Source: Streptomyces mexicanus | Lineage (GTDB): Bacteria; Actinomycetota; Actinomycetes; Streptomycetales; Streptomycetaceae | DNA: 64,000 nucleotides | Direction of reading: 5' to 3' | Assembly: GCF_902506575.1 (NCBI RefSeq) | Contig: NZ_LR732544.1 | Location: forward strand, 5,144,806 to 5,208,805 | Translations under genes and position numbers: made by a program | In this document: piece by piece, positions 24,108-34,541 of the stretch | Layout of the letters: each line of letters opens with the position of its first letter | How positions within the stretch are numbered: position 1 is the first letter of the stretch | The notes under the pieces: generated by a model | The model's database searches: none | Told to the model about the DNA's origin: nothing | The model's input: only the letters and a program-made list of their open reading frames with translations

Positions 24108-25114
24108 GCCAACCGGTCAAGGCGGCCGTCTTCGGCACCGGATCGTGGGGCACCGCCTTCGGCATGGTCCTCGCCGACGCCGGCTGCGAGGTCACCCTGT
24201 GGGCCCGGCGCCCCGCGCTCGCCGAGGCGGTCAACTCCACCCGCACCAACCCTGACTACCTGCCCGGCGTCGAACTCCCGGAGAACCTGCGGGCCACCGC
24301 CGATCCGGCCGAGGCCGCCCGCGACGCCGACTTCACCGTGCTCGCCGTCCCCTCCCAGACCCTGCGCGACAACCTCGCCGACTGGCGGCCGCTGCTCGCG
24401 CCGGACACCGTCCTCGTCTCCTTGATGAAGGGCGTCGAACTCGGGTCGGCGATGCGGATGAGCGAGGTCATCGAGGACGTCGCCAAGGTCCCCGCCGAGC
24501 GCATCGCCGTGGTCACCGGTCCCAACCTGGCCCGGGAGATCGCCGCCCGGATGCCGGCCGCGGCCGTGGTGGCCTGCACCGACGAGGCCGTCGCCCGGCG
24601 GCTCCAGGCCGCCTGCCACACCCCGTACTTCCGCCCGTACACCAACACCGACGTCGTCGGCTGCGAACTGGGCGGCGCGGTGAAGAACGTGATCGGCCTG
24701 GCCGTCGGCATCGCGGACGGGATGGGGCTCGGCGACAACGCCAAGGGCTCGCTCATCACGCGCGGCCTGGCGGAGACCACCCGGCTGGGGATGGCGCTGG
24801 GCGCCGACCCGCTGACCTTCTCCGGCCTGGCCGGCCTGGGCGACCTGGTCGCCACCTGCTCCTCGCCGCTGTCGCGCAACCACACCTTCGGCACCAACCT
24901 CGGCAAGGGCATGACCCTTCAGGAGACCATCGCGGTCACCCGGCAGACCGCCGAAGGCGTCAAGTCCTGTGAGTCGGTGCTGGATCTGGCCCGCCGGCAC
25001 GGCGTCGACATGCCGATCACGGAGACGGTCGTCGGCATCGTGCACGAGGGCAAGTCCCCGGTGGCGGCGCTGAAGGAGCTGATGTCGCGCAGCGCCAAGC
25101 CCGAGCGCCGCTGA
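24104..25114 (+). CDS. gpsA: Glycerol-3-phosphate dehydrogenase (NAD(P)+)
   Basis: A 336-residue GpsA that reduces dihydroxyacetone phosphate to sn-glycerol-3-phosphate, the phospholipid backbone. The N-terminal Rossmann motif is AAVFGTGSWGTAFG (GxGxxG). Family motifs are SLMKGVE, VVTGPNLAREIA, CELGGAVKNVIGLAVGIADG with the catalytic Lys, and LAGLGDLVATCSSPLSRN. It shares a 4-base overlap with the upstream acyltransferase gene and precedes ddlA by 164 bases. Confidence 0.96.
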   Translation: MSQPVKAAVFGTGSWGTAFGMVLADAGCEVTLWARRPALAEAVNSTRTNPDYLPGVELPENLRATADPAEAARDADFTVLAVPSQTLRDNLADWRPLLAPDTVLVSLMKGVELGSAMRMSEVIEDVAKVPAERIAVVTGPNLAREIAARMPAAAVVACTDEAVARRLQAACHTPYFRPYTNTDVVGCELGGAVKNVIGLAVGIADGMGLGDNAKGSLITRGLAETTRLGMALGADPLTFSGLAGLGDLVATCSSPLSRNHTFGTNLGKGMTLQETIAVTRQTAEGVKSCESVLDLARRHGVDMPITETVVGIVHEGKSPVAALKELMSRSAKPERR

Positions 25115-25278
25115 GCCCGTCCGCCCCTGTCCGCGCCCGGTCGCGCGCGATCGCGCGCCGGGCGCGACCGTGCGGGCCCACGCCCGGCGCAACGCTGAGC
25201 GCCGTCCGTGCGACGTTGAGCGACGGCGGGCGAGCGGGCGCTGACGCGGCGGATACCAACGGGTACTCTCATCGCGAT

Positions 25279-26436
25279 ATGAGCACCGAGAACCTTCCCC
25301 AGAGCCCTGAGCAGCCGACGCGCAAGCCGCGCGTGGCCGTCGTGTTCGGCGGGCGCAGCTCCGAACACGGGATCTCCACGGTCACCGCCGGCGCCGTCCT
25401 CAAGGCGATCGACCGGACCAAGTACGACGTCCTGCCGATCGGCATCACGCGGGAAGGCCGTTGGGTGCTCACGGCCGACGAGCCGGAGCGCATGGCCATC
25501 ACCGAGCGCCGCACCCCCGACGTCGACGACCTCGCCGAGTCCCACGAGGGCGGCGTGGTGCTCCCCACCGACCCCGGCAGCCGCGAGGTCGTCTACAGCG
25601 AGCCCGGCTCGGTGCCCAAGGCGCTCGGCGAGGTGGACGTCGTCTTCCCGGTGCTGCACGGTCCCTACGGCGAGGACGGCACCCTGCAGGGCCTGCTGGA
25701 GCTGTCCGGCGTGCCCTACGTCGGCTCCGGCGTGCTCGCCTCGGCGGTCGGCCAGGACAAGGAGTACATGAAGCGGGTCTTCACCTCCTTCGGGCTCAAG
25801 GTCGGCCCGTACGTGGTGATCCGGCCGCGCGAGTGGGAGCGGGACACCTCCGCCGCCCGGAAGAAGATCATCGACTTCGCCGGGGACCACGGCTGGCCGC
25901 TGTTCGTCAAGCCCGCCCGCGCCGGTTCGTCCATCGGCATCACCAAGGTCGACGACCTCTCGGGCCTGGACGAGGCCATCGAGGAGGCCCGGCGGCACGA
26001 CCCGAAGGTCCTGGTGGAGGCCGCGCTGCGGGGCCGCGAGATCGAGTGCGGGGTGCTGGAGTTCGAGGACGGCCCGCGGGCCTCCGTGCCGGCCGAGATC
26101 CCGCCGCCCCAGGCGCACGCGTACTACGACTTCGAGGCCAAGTACATCGACTCCACGCCCGGTGTCGTGCCGGCCCCGCTGACCGAGGAGCAGACCGCCG
26201 AGGTGCAGCGGCTCGCCGTCGAGGCGTTCGAGGCGGCCTCCTGCGAGGGCCTGGTCCGCGCGGACTTCTTCCTCACCGAGGACGGCGAGTTCGTGATCAA
26301 CGAGATCAACACCATGCCCGGCTTCACGCCCATCTCGATGTACCCGCAGATGTGGCAGGCCAGCGGGATCTCCTACCCGGAGCTGGTGGACCGCCTGGTG
26401 CAGGCGGCGCTGCGGCGCCCGACCGGGCTGCGCTGA
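25279..26436 (+). CDS. ddlA: D-alanine--D-alanine ligase
   Basis: A 385-residue ATP-grasp ligase that makes D-Ala-D-Ala for peptidoglycan. Visible features are VVFGGRSSEHGIS at the N-terminus, VFPVLHGPYGEDGTLQGLLE, YVGSGVLASAVGQDK, FVKPARAGSSIGITKV, and the metal-binding end GEFVINEINTMPGFTPISMYPQMW. Tyr rather than Phe in the vancomycin-type active-site position could not be judged. The ATG at 25279 is preferred over an upstream in-frame start at 25216 because the conserved domain begins at residue 13. No vancomycin-resistance genes lie nearby, so a housekeeping role is likely. Confidence 0.95.
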   Translation: MSTENLPQSPEQPTRKPRVAVVFGGRSSEHGISTVTAGAVLKAIDRTKYDVLPIGITREGRWVLTADEPERMAITERRTPDVDDLAESHEGGVVLPTDPGSREVVYSEPGSVPKALGEVDVVFPVLHGPYGEDGTLQGLLELSGVPYVGSGVLASAVGQDKEYMKRVFTSFGLKVGPYVVIRPREWERDTSAARKKIIDFAGDHGWPLFVKPARAGSSIGITKVDDLSGLDEAIEEARRHDPKVLVEAALRGREIECGVLEFEDGPRASVPAEIPPPQAHAYYDFEAKYIDSTPGVVPAPLTEEQTAEVQRLAVEAFEAASCEGLVRADFFLTEDGEFVINEINTMPGFTPISMYPQMWQASGISYPELVDRLVQAALRRPTGLR

Positions 26437-26475
26437 GCACCGTAGGGGCCGTACGGCCCCCGCGGTGGTGCGGCG

Positions 26476-26973
26476 TCAGTCGGCGATCCCCTCGGGGATC
26501 GCCTTCTTGACGGCCGGGGCCAGGTCGACCAGCGGGGCCACGCCGCGCTCCGTGCGGTCCGCGGGGATGGTCACCTCCACGTAGGCCAGGCGCAGCGTGG
26601 TGGTGAAGCGAAACGATCCGTCGCTCTGCTTCTGCAGCAGCCAGCCGACACCGTTCACGTCCGCGCCGTCCGCTTCCGGGTCGTCCATCGCGGCGGGCCG
26701 CGGGACACCGCAGCGCAGTATGATCGCCGGGCTTCCCCAGCCCGCGGTCAGCACGGAGGCGGGCCGGGGATCCGTGCGGCTCAGCCCGTCCACCTTCCGC
26801 GGCAGCGCCTTGTCCAGGTTCCGGCACAGCTTCGTCACCGCCGCGTCGGGGCGGGGAACCGCGGCGGTGGCACTGTCGTCACTCGAGGAACAGCCCGTGA
26901 CGGTGATCAGTACGGCGGCGATCGGCACGGCGAGCGCGGGCAGGCCGTGAAGCCGGTGGCGGAAGGAACTCAC
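26476..26973 (-). CDS. DUF3515 lipoprotein
   Basis: A 165-residue secreted lipoprotein. The signal peptide is LHGLPALAVPIAAVLITVTG with the lipobox VTGC (Cys near 28). The mature part matches DUF3515, common in actinobacteria, with CRNLDKALPRKVDGL, SPAIILRCGVPRPA and VNGVGWLLQK. The function is unknown; it is expected on the outer face of the membrane. It is convergent with ddlA and lies 21 bases downstream of the small Lrp-type gene, so the two are probably co-transcribed. Confidence 0.82.
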   Translation of the reverse strand: MSSFRHRLHGLPALAVPIAAVLITVTGCSSSDDSATAAVPRPDAAVTKLCRNLDKALPRKVDGLSRTDPRPASVLTAGWGSPAIILRCGVPRPAAMDDPEADGADVNGVGWLLQKQSDGSFRFTTTLRLAYVEVTIPADRTERGVAPLVDLAPAVKKAIPEGIAD

Positions 26974-26994
26974 CGGGCCAAGGGTAGACGGGGG

Positions 26995-27228
26995 CTACAG
27001 ATGCACGACCGGGCAGGTCAGGGTGCGTGTGATGCCGTCCACCTGCTGGACCTTCGCCACCACCATGCGGCCCAGCTCGTCCACGGTGTCGGCCTGCGCC
27101 CGCACGATGACGTCGTACGGTCCTGTCACGTCCTCGGCCTGGATCACTCCGGGCAGTTTGCTGATCGTCTCCGCGACGGTCGACGCCTTGCCGACCTCCG
27201 TCTGGATCAGGATGTACGCCTGTACCAC
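26995..27228 (-). CDS. Stand-alone Lrp/AsnC ligand-binding (RAM) domain protein
   Basis: A 77-residue protein that is only the ligand-binding, dimerising domain of Lrp/AsnC regulators (VQAYILIQTEVGKASTVAET, GVIQAEDVTGPYDVIVRAQA, DGITRTLTCPVVHL). There is no DNA-binding helix-turn-helix. Proteins of this kind may sense amino acids or modulate full-length Lrp partners by mixed assembly. GTG 27228 has GGAGG 4 bases upstream. It precedes the DUF3515 gene and is divergent from thiL. Confidence 0.85.
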   Translation of the reverse strand: MVQAYILIQTEVGKASTVAETISKLPGVIQAEDVTGPYDVIVRAQADTVDELGRMVVAKVQQVDGITRTLTCPVVHL

Positions 27229-27454
27229 GGAACCTCCAGGGCGGCCACGAGGATCATGTGGGGAAAAGGAACGCCACGGTACCGCGTCGCCGTGTGCCGC
27301 GGGGAGACCCGCGGAGCACGTGGCCCGCGCGCCGGGGTGCAGGTAGGACAGAAGGTGACGGTTCTTACGACCGTAGCGAGGACCGCGCGGACGCGCGACC
27401 GGGACGCGATCAGGGCCGTACAGCGACAGCAGGGACAGAAGGGGCGAAAGGACA

Positions 27455-28422
27455 ATGAAGGGCACTGTTGGTGAGCTCGGGGAGTTCGGGCTCATCAGGG
27501 AGCTCACCTCCCGTCTCACCACCACCCCGGCGGTCCGGGTCGGCCCCGGCGACGACGCCGCCGTGGTCGCCGCCCCGGACCGCAGGGTCGTGGCGAGCAC
27601 CGACATACTCGTCGAGGGGCGGCACTTCCGCCGCGACTGGTCCACGGCGTACGACGTGGGCCGCAAGGCGGCCGCGCAGAACCTCGCCGACATCGCCGCC
27701 ATGGGCGCCGTGCCGACCGCGCTGCTGCTCGGCCTGGTCGTCCCCGCCGAACTCCCGGTGACCTGGCCCACCGAGCTGATGGACGGCCTGCGCGACGAGT
27801 GCCAGGTCGCCGGCGCCTCGGTGGTCGGCGGTGACGTGGTGCGCGGGGACACGATCACGGTGTCCATCACCGCCCTCGGCGACCTGCGCAACCACGAGCC
27901 GGTCACCCGCGCCGGCGCCCAGCCCGGCGACCTCGTCGCCGTCACCGGCTGGCTGGGCTGGTCCGCGGCCGGGTACGCGGTGCTCTCCCGCGGCTTCCGC
28001 TCCCCGCGCGCCTTCGTCGAGGCCCACCGCCGTCCCGAGCCGCCGTACCACGCCGGTCCCGCCGCCGCCGGGCTCGGCGCCACCGCCATGTGCGACGTCA
28101 GCGACGGGCTGATCGCCGACCTCGGGCACATCGCGGAGGCCAGCAAGGTCCGGATCGACATCCGCTCCGGCGCCATCGACATCCCCTCACAGATGAACGA
28201 CATCGGGCAGGCCGTCGGAGTCGACCCGCTGCAGTGGGTGCTCACCGGGGGAGAGGACCACGCGATCGTGGCCACCTTCCCGCCGGACGTGAAACTGCCG
28301 GCCCGCTGGAAAGTGATCGGCGAAGTGCTCAACCCCTCGGCCCTGCCCCAGGTCACGGTCGACGGCGCGCCGTGGACCAAGAAGGGCGGCTGGGACCACT
28401 TCGGGGACGGGGAGGTCGAGTC

Positions 28423-28426
<4 letters not shown>
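27455..28426 (+). CDS. thiL: Thiamine-monophosphate kinase
   Basis: A 323-residue kinase that converts thiamine monophosphate to the diphosphate cofactor. The N-terminal ELGEFGLIREL, the ATP/Mg loop VGPGDDAAVVA, STDILVEGRHFRRDW, AAQNLADIAAMGA, GGDVVRGDTI and CDVSDGLIADLGHIAEAS are the AIR-synthase/ThiL hallmarks. The ATG at 27455 has an AAGGGGCGAAAGGACA leader. thiD overlaps its stop by 4 bases (ATGA). No TPP riboswitch is visible in the 226-base gap upstream. Confidence 0.95.
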
Positions 28427-29216
<790 letters not shown>

Positions 29217-29232
<16 letters not shown>

Positions 29233-29713
29233 GCGCGCAGCTCGATGGCGGTGGCCGCCTTTTCCGCCGCGCCGGCAGGTCGGGCAGCGCCGGGCCGCGC
29301 CACAGGGCCAGCGCCTCGCGCAGCCGGGCACCGGCCCGGCCGGAATCGCCGGCGGCGAGCAGGCCGCCCCCCTGCTCGACCAGCGTTTCGAAACGGTGGA
29401 TGATCGACCGCGTCGGGCGGGACGGCCAGGCGGTAGCCGGCCGGGACCGCCTCCACGGCCGCCTGCGGGCCGAGGCGCCTGCGCAGGCGGGAGATCTGCG
29501 ACTGCGGGGCGAGATCTGCGAATGCAGGGCACTCGCCGCCCCGGCGGGCGGCTCGGCGCCGTACAGGCTGTCGATCAGGCGCTGCGGGGAGACGGGCCGG
29601 CCGGCGTCCAGGAGGAGCAGGGTGGGCAGCGCGCGGGGGCGCGGGCCGCCCGGCGCGACCGGGGTGCCGTCGTCGGTACGGATGTCCAGCGGACCCAGGA
29701 TGCCGAAGCGCAT
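29217..29713 (-). pseudogene. Decayed SARP/BTAD-type transcriptional regulator
   Basis: The minus strand encodes a recognisable AfsR/DnrI-like N-terminus from ATG 29713: RFGILGPLDIRTDDGTPVAP, LLLLDAGRPVSPQRLIDSLYGAEPPAG and ASALHSQIS. A near-direct duplication (GAGATCTGCGAnTGC twice at 29491-29526, plus strand) then breaks the frame. The next frame continues SQISRLRRRLGPQAAVEAVPAGYRL, and the first frame resumes at HRFETLVEQGGGLLAAGDSG to ALALWRGPALPDLPA. Another shift leads to IELRAYPAV and a stop inside the thiD end. The rest of the BTAD domain is missing. A functional protein is not possible without these shifts. Confidence 0.75.
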
Positions 29714-29792
29714 TCCCCGGATTCCGGCAGGTGGTGGGGTCCTGCGCCGGGGATGCGTTTGGGATGCGCGCCCTCACCCGGGTACGGCAAAA

Positions 29793-29820
29793 AGCCGGTC
29801 CACCCGGAGGTGGACCGGCT
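29793..29820. terminator. Hairpin near the pseudogene
   Basis: AGCCGGTCCACC and GGTGGACCGGCT form a perfect 12-bp stem with a CGGA loop, preceded by AAAA on the plus strand. It is therefore suited to terminate minus-strand transcription (rpmB) with a U-tract. Confidence 0.75.
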
Positions 29821-29853
29821 CAGTGCAGCGAACCAGCAGTGGCCGCGCGCTGT

Positions 29854-29895
29854 GGGCTTCTCGTTCGGATCAGGTCGGATCCGAACGAGAAGCCC
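29854..29895 (-). terminator. rpmB terminator
   Basis: GGGCTTCTCGTTCGGATC (29854-29871) pairs perfectly with GATCCGAACGAGAAGCCC (29878-29895), 18 bp with a 6-base loop, 15 bases past the rpmB stop. Confidence 0.88.
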
Positions 29896-29910
29896 AGCTG
29901 TTGCTGTGCG

Positions 29911-30096
29911 TCAGCGCGAGACCTTGCCGGCCTTGATGCACGAGGTGCAGGCGTTCACGCGCTTCGGCGTCCCGCCGACCACGGTACGCACACGCTGGAT
30001 GTTCGGGTTCCAGCGGCGGGACGTACGGCGGTGCGAGTGCGAGATGTTGTTGCCGAAGCCCGGCCCCTTGCCGCAGACGTCGCAGTTGGCAGCCAC
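29911..30096 (-). CDS. rpmB: Ribosomal protein bL28
   Basis: A 61-residue large-subunit protein: AANCDVCGKGPGFGNNISHS, HRRTSRRWNPNIQRV, ACTSCIKAGKVSR. It has two CxxC pairs (Cys5/Cys8 and the pair near 51/54), the zinc-binding C+ form. Streptomycetes usually hold zinc-free paralogues elsewhere under Zur control. GTG start at 30096 with TTTGGAGT upstream. It is divergent from the DAK2-domain gene and ends in two consecutive hairpins. Confidence 0.95.
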   Translation of the reverse strand: MAANCDVCGKGPGFGNNISHSHRRTSRRWNPNIQRVRTVVGGTPKRVNACTSCIKAGKVSR

Positions 30097-30385
30097 GGGT
30101 CACTCCAAAGACTTCAGATGCACTTACGGTTGATCCGGCATGCCGGGATCCAGATCTCAGGCTCCCAGGGAGCGATTCTGAAATCCGAGTGGCGTTGCCA
30201 GGGGAAAAAGCCCGATCGGGATCGGGCAACCGGAGCAGCATACAACGGCTGCTCCCGTACAGCGAAACTACCATGACCGCCGCAGCGTCCGTCCCGGGGC
30301 CCGTCCCGGGCCTCTTCCGGCGGGCGGCGGGCCCGGGGACTACGCTGCGTGCAGCTCGGCAGCACAGCAGCTCAGGGAGGCGCAG

Positions 30386-32155
30386 GTGGCGCAGGTGCCG
30401 CAGACGTTCGACGCGCCGGCGGTGCGCACCTGGTGCTCGCTGGCGCTGCGGGCGCTGGGGCGGGCGCGCGAGGAGATCGACGCCATCAACGTCTATCCCG
30501 TGCCCGACGGGGACACCGGCACCAACCTGTACCTGACCGTGGAGTCGGCCGTCGCGGCGGTCGAGGCGGTCTTCGCGGCCCACGAGGCCGGCGGCGCGGC
30601 CACGGGTCCGCGCGGCCCCTCCCTGGCCGAGGCCGCCCGCGCGATGGCGCACGGCGCGCTCATCGGCGCCCGCGGCAACTCCGGGACCATCCTCGCCCAG
30701 CTGCTGCGCGGCATGGCCCAGGTCCTCGCCGACGACGGCGAGAGCGCGCGTGCCGACGGGCACGGTCTGCGGCGCGCGCTGCGGCACGCCGCCGACTCCG
30801 CCCGGCAGGCGGTGGCCCACCCGGTCGAGGGCACGGTCCTGTCCGTCGCCTCCGCCGCAGCCGAGGCGGCCACCACCGCCGAGGGCGACTGCGGCACGGT
30901 CGCCCGCGCCGCCTACGACGGGGCCCGCGCGGCCCTCGCCGCGACCCCCGGCCAGCTGGCCGCCCTGGAACGCGCCGGAGTCGTCGACGCCGGCGGCCGG
31001 GGTCTGGTGGCGGTGCTCGCCGCCCTGGTGGAGACGTTCACCGGGGAGGCGCCCCCGGCGGTCCCCGCGGCCGCCGTCGCCGTGTCGGCGCTACCGGCGG
31101 GCGGAGCCGGGCAGGGCGCCGTGCAGGGGGACGGGGAGCGGGCGACCGTGCCGCACGCGCGCGTGGAGCCCGCCGAGCGGCAGGCACGGCAGACGGCAAA
31201 CGCCTGGCCGCCGCCCGCGCCCGCCGCGCCCGGCCCGGCCTTCGAGGTGATCTACCTGCTGGAGGCCGAGGACGCCGCCGTGGCCCGGCTGCGGCGGCGG
31301 CTCGACGCGCTCGGCGACTGTCTCGTCGTGGTCGGCGGCGACGGGCTGTGGAACGTGCACGTGCACGTCGACGACGCCGGCGCCGCCGTGGAGGCGGGTG
31401 TCGAGGCCGGCCGGCCCCACCGCATCCGGATCACCCACTTCGGCGCGGGCGACGCGCACACCGGGGGCCTTGGCCTGCCGCCCCGGGAGCGCGCCCAGCG
31501 CGCCGTGGTCGCCGTCGTCCCCGGCGAGGGCCTGGCCCGGCTGTGCGCCGAGGCCGGGGCCACCACGGTGCTCGCCCGGCCCGGGGAGCCCCCGGCCAGC
31601 GGGGAACTCGTCCAGGCGGTGCGGCGCGCGCACGCGCGCGAGGTGGTGCTGCTGCCGGGCGGTGCCGAGCTGTACGACACCGCCGCCGCGGCGGCGGAGC
31701 AGGCCCGCGGGGAGGGCGTCCGGGTGGCTCTCATCCCGACCCGCTCGCCGGTCCAGGGCCTGGCCGCACTCGCGGTGCACGAGCCGGGGCGCCGCTTCGA
31801 CGAGGACGTGGTCGCGATGACGTCGGCGGCCGGCGCCACCCGCCACGCCGAGGTCGCCGTCGCCGAGCGCCGCTCGTGGACCACCGCCGGCATCTGCCAG
31901 GCCGGCGACGTCCTCGGCCTGATCGAGGGCGACGTCGCCGTGATCGGCTCGGACGTCACCGCCACCGCCGTGACCGTCCTGGACCGCATGCTCGCCGCGG
32001 GCGGCGAACTGGTCACCCTGGTCCTGGGCGACGACGCCCCGCCGGACGTCGCCGAGCACCTGGAGCACCACGTCCGCGAGTCCTATCTGGCCGTGGACAC
32101 CGTGGTCTATCACGGCGGCGGGCAGGGATCCCTGCTGCTCGTCGGGGTGGAGTGA
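30386..32155 (+). CDS. DAK2-domain kinase (FakA-like fatty acid kinase / YloV family)
   Basis: A 589-residue protein. The N-terminal DAK2 kinase domain has INVYPVPDGDTGTNLYLT (metal-binding Asp cluster, about 33-50) and HGALIGARGNSGTILAQLL, with further ATP-site residues to about 215. A Pro/Ala linker near 225-285 precedes the C-terminal domain (IYLLEAEDAAVARLRRRLD, VHVHVDDAG, TAGICQAGDVLGLIEGDV) seen in FakA/YloV proteins. In Firmicutes FakA phosphorylates fatty acids bound to FakB; that role here is inference. GTG 30386 has GGGAGG upstream. The position next to recG is conserved in many Gram-positives. Confidence 0.85.
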   Translation: MAQVPQTFDAPAVRTWCSLALRALGRAREEIDAINVYPVPDGDTGTNLYLTVESAVAAVEAVFAAHEAGGAATGPRGPSLAEAARAMAHGALIGARGNSGTILAQLLRGMAQVLADDGESARADGHGLRRALRHAADSARQAVAHPVEGTVLSVASAAAEAATTAEGDCGTVARAAYDGARAALAATPGQLAALERAGVVDAGGRGLVAVLAALVETFTGEAPPAVPAAAVAVSALPAGGAGQGAVQGDGERATVPHARVEPAERQARQTANAWPPPAPAAPGPAFEVIYLLEAEDAAVARLRRRLDALGDCLVVVGGDGLWNVHVHVDDAGAAVEAGVEAGRPHRIRITHFGAGDAHTGGLGLPPRERAQRAVVAVVPGEGLARLCAEAGATTVLARPGEPPASGELVQAVRRAHAREVVLLPGGAELYDTAAAAAEQARGEGVRVALIPTRSPVQGLAALAVHEPGRRFDEDVVAMTSAAGATRHAEVAVAERRSWTTAGICQAGDVLGLIEGDVAVIGSDVTATAVTVLDRMLAAGGELVTLVLGDDAPPDVAEHLEHHVRESYLAVDTVVYHGGGQGSLLLVGVE

Positions 32156-32282
32156 CCGGGGCCGCCCTCCGGTCCGCGACCTCCGGCCGCCCGGGCCTTG
32201 AGCCCGCACCGACCATGCGTTTGTTGTGGCTTGTGCCGGATTGTCCGAGGCGTGTGCCGGATTGTCAGTGCCGTGGTGTGCA

Positions 32283-34490
32283 ATGGATCTCGTGCCCGCA
32301 CTGGAAGAACCACTGAAGAAGGTGCTCGGCCCCGCCACCGCGAAGGTGATGGCCGAGCATCTCGGCCTGCACACCGTCGGCGACCTCCTGCACCACTACC
32401 CGCGCAGATACGAGGAGCGCGGCCAACTCACCCACCTCGCCGACCTGCCCATGGACGAGCACGTCACCGTGGTCGCCCAGGTCGCCGACGCCCGCCTGCA
32501 CACCTTCGCCTCCCCCCGGGCGCCCCGCGGCAAGGGCCAGCGCCTGGAGGTGACGATCACCGACGGCAGCGGCCGGCTCCAGCTGGTCTTCTTCGGCAAC
32601 GGCGTGCACAAGCCCCACAAGGAACTCCTGCCGGGCACCCGCGCGATGTTCGCCGGCAAGGTCTCCGTCTTCAACCGGCGGTTGCAACTGGCGCACCCCG
32701 CCTACGAGTTGCTGCGCGGCGACGGCGAGGAGGCCACGGAGTCCGTGGAGTCCTGGGCCGGTGCGCTCATCCCGATCTACCCCGCCACGGCCAAACTGGA
32801 GTCCTGGAAGATCGGCAAGGCGGTCCAGACCGTGCTGCCCAGCGCGCAGGAGGCCGTCGATCCACTGCCCGAGTCGCTGCGCGCGGGCCGTGGCCTGGTC
32901 ACCCTCCCCGAGGCCCTGCTGAAGATCCACCGTCCGCACACCAAGGCGGACATCGCCGACGCCCGCGCCCGGCTGAAGTGGGACGAGGCCTTCGTGCTGC
33001 AGGTGGCGCTGGCCCGCCGCCGGCACGCGGACGCGCAGCTGCCCGCCGTGGCCCGCCGGCCGCGCCCCGACGGCCTGCTCGCGGCCTTCGACGACCGGAT
33101 GCCGTTCACCCTGACCGAGGGCCAGCAGAAGGTCTCCCGGGAGATCTTCGCGGACCTGGCGACCGAACACCCCATGCACCGGCTGCTGCAGGGCGAGGTG
33201 GGCTCCGGCAAGACGCTCGTCGCCCTGCGCGCCATGCTGGCCGTCGTCGACGCGGGCGGGCAGGCCGCCCTGCTCGCGCCCACGGAGGTGCTGGCCCAGC
33301 AGCACCACCGGTCCGTCACCGAGATGATGGGCGAGCTGGCCGAGGGCGGGATGCTCGGCGGCGCCGAGCACGCCACCAAGGTGGTGCTGCTCACCGGGTC
33401 CATGGGCGCGGCCGCCCGCCGCCAGGCGCTGCTCGACCTGGCCACCGGTGAGGCCGGCATCGTCATCGGCACCCACGCGCTGATCGAGGACAAGGTGCAG
33501 TTCCACGACCTCGGGCTCGTCGTCGTGGACGAGCAGCACCGCTTCGGCGTCGAGCAGCGCGACGCCCTGCGCGGCAAGGGCAAGCAGCCGCCGCACCTGC
33601 TGGTCATGACTGCCACGCCCATCCCGCGCACGGTGGCGATGACCGTCTTCGGCGACCTGGAGACCTCCGTGCTGGACCAGCTCCCGGCCGGCCGCTCGCC
33701 CATCGCCAGCCATGTCGTCCCGGCCGCCGACAAGCCGCACTTCCTCGCCCGCGCCTGGGAGCGGGTGCGCGAGGAGGTCGCGCAGGGCCACCAGGCGTAC
33801 GTGGTGTGCCCGCGCATCGGGGACGAGGAGGACGACAAGAAGGCGAAGAAGTCCGCCGAGGACGACGCCGACAAGCGCCCGCCGCTCGCGGTCCTCGACG
33901 TCGCCGAGCAGCTCGCCCGCGGCCCGCTGAAGGGCCTGAAGGTCGAGGTGCTGCACGGCCGTATGCAGCCCGACGACAAGGACGCCGTGATGCGCCGCTT
34001 CGCCGCCGGGGAGACGGACGTCCTGGTCGCCACGACCGTCATCGAGGTCGGCGTCAACGTGCCCAACGCCACCGCCATGGTGATCATGGACGCCGACCGC
34101 TTCGGCGTCTCCCAGCTGCACCAGCTGCGCGGGCGCGTCGGCCGGGGTACGGCGCCCGGCCTGTGCCTGCTGGTCACCGAGATGCCCGAGGCGAGCGCCG
34201 CCCGGCAGCGGCTGAACGCGGTCGCCGCCACCCTCGACGGCTTCGAACTCTCCCGCATCGACCTCGAACAGCGCCGCGAGGGAGACGTCCTCGGCCAGGC
34301 CCAGTCCGGCGCCCGTTCCTCCCTGCGGGTCCTCGCGGTCATCGAGGACGAGGAGATCATCGCCGAGGCGCGTCAGGAGGCGGCGGCGGTGGTGGCCGCC
34401 GACCCGGAGCTTCAGCGGCTGCCGGGCCTGCGCACGGCCCTGGACGCGCTGCTGGACGAGGAGCGGGAGCAGTACCTGGAGAAGGGCTGA
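32283..34490 (+). CDS. recG: ATP-dependent DNA helicase RecG
   Basis: A 735-residue branch-migration helicase that rescues stalled forks. The N-terminal wedge/OB domain (VTVVAQVADARLHTFASPR, VTITDGSGRLQLVFFGNG) is followed by the helicase core: motif I LQGEVGSGKTLVAL (near 305), motif II VVVDEQHRFGVEQ (DEQH), motif III TATPIPRTVAM, and C-terminal motifs EVGVNVPNATAMVI and HQLRGRVGRG. A charged DKKAKKSAEDDADK insert lies near 520. I use ATG 32283; in-frame upstream readings pass through a direct repeat and look non-coding. It shares strand and close spacing with rsmD and coaD. Confidence 0.95.
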   Translation: MDLVPALEEPLKKVLGPATAKVMAEHLGLHTVGDLLHHYPRRYEERGQLTHLADLPMDEHVTVVAQVADARLHTFASPRAPRGKGQRLEVTITDGSGRLQLVFFGNGVHKPHKELLPGTRAMFAGKVSVFNRRLQLAHPAYELLRGDGEEATESVESWAGALIPIYPATAKLESWKIGKAVQTVLPSAQEAVDPLPESLRAGRGLVTLPEALLKIHRPHTKADIADARARLKWDEAFVLQVALARRRHADAQLPAVARRPRPDGLLAAFDDRMPFTLTEGQQKVSREIFADLATEHPMHRLLQGEVGSGKTLVALRAMLAVVDAGGQAALLAPTEVLAQQHHRSVTEMMGELAEGGMLGGAEHATKVVLLTGSMGAAARRQALLDLATGEAGIVIGTHALIEDKVQFHDLGLVVVDEQHRFGVEQRDALRGKGKQPPHLLVMTATPIPRTVAMTVFGDLETSVLDQLPAGRSPIASHVVPAADKPHFLARAWERVREEVAQGHQAYVVCPRIGDEEDDKKAKKSAEDDADKRPPLAVLDVAEQLARGPLKGLKVEVLHGRMQPDDKDAVMRRFAAGETDVLVATTVIEVGVNVPNATAMVIMDADRFGVSQLHQLRGRVGRGTAPGLCLLVTEMPEASAARQRLNAVAATLDGFELSRIDLEQRREGDVLGQAQSGARSSLRVLAVIEDEEIIAEARQEAAAVVAADPELQRLPGLRTALDALLDEEREQYLEKG

Positions 34491-34541
34491 CAGACTGGGA
34501 GCACTCACCCCGTGTGCGCCGAGCGACAAGGATTCGAGGAC

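Noticed and set aside
27229..27454. TPP riboswitch upstream of thiL
   Set aside because: I cannot find the conserved THI-box elements; the gap looks like an ordinary divergent promoter region.
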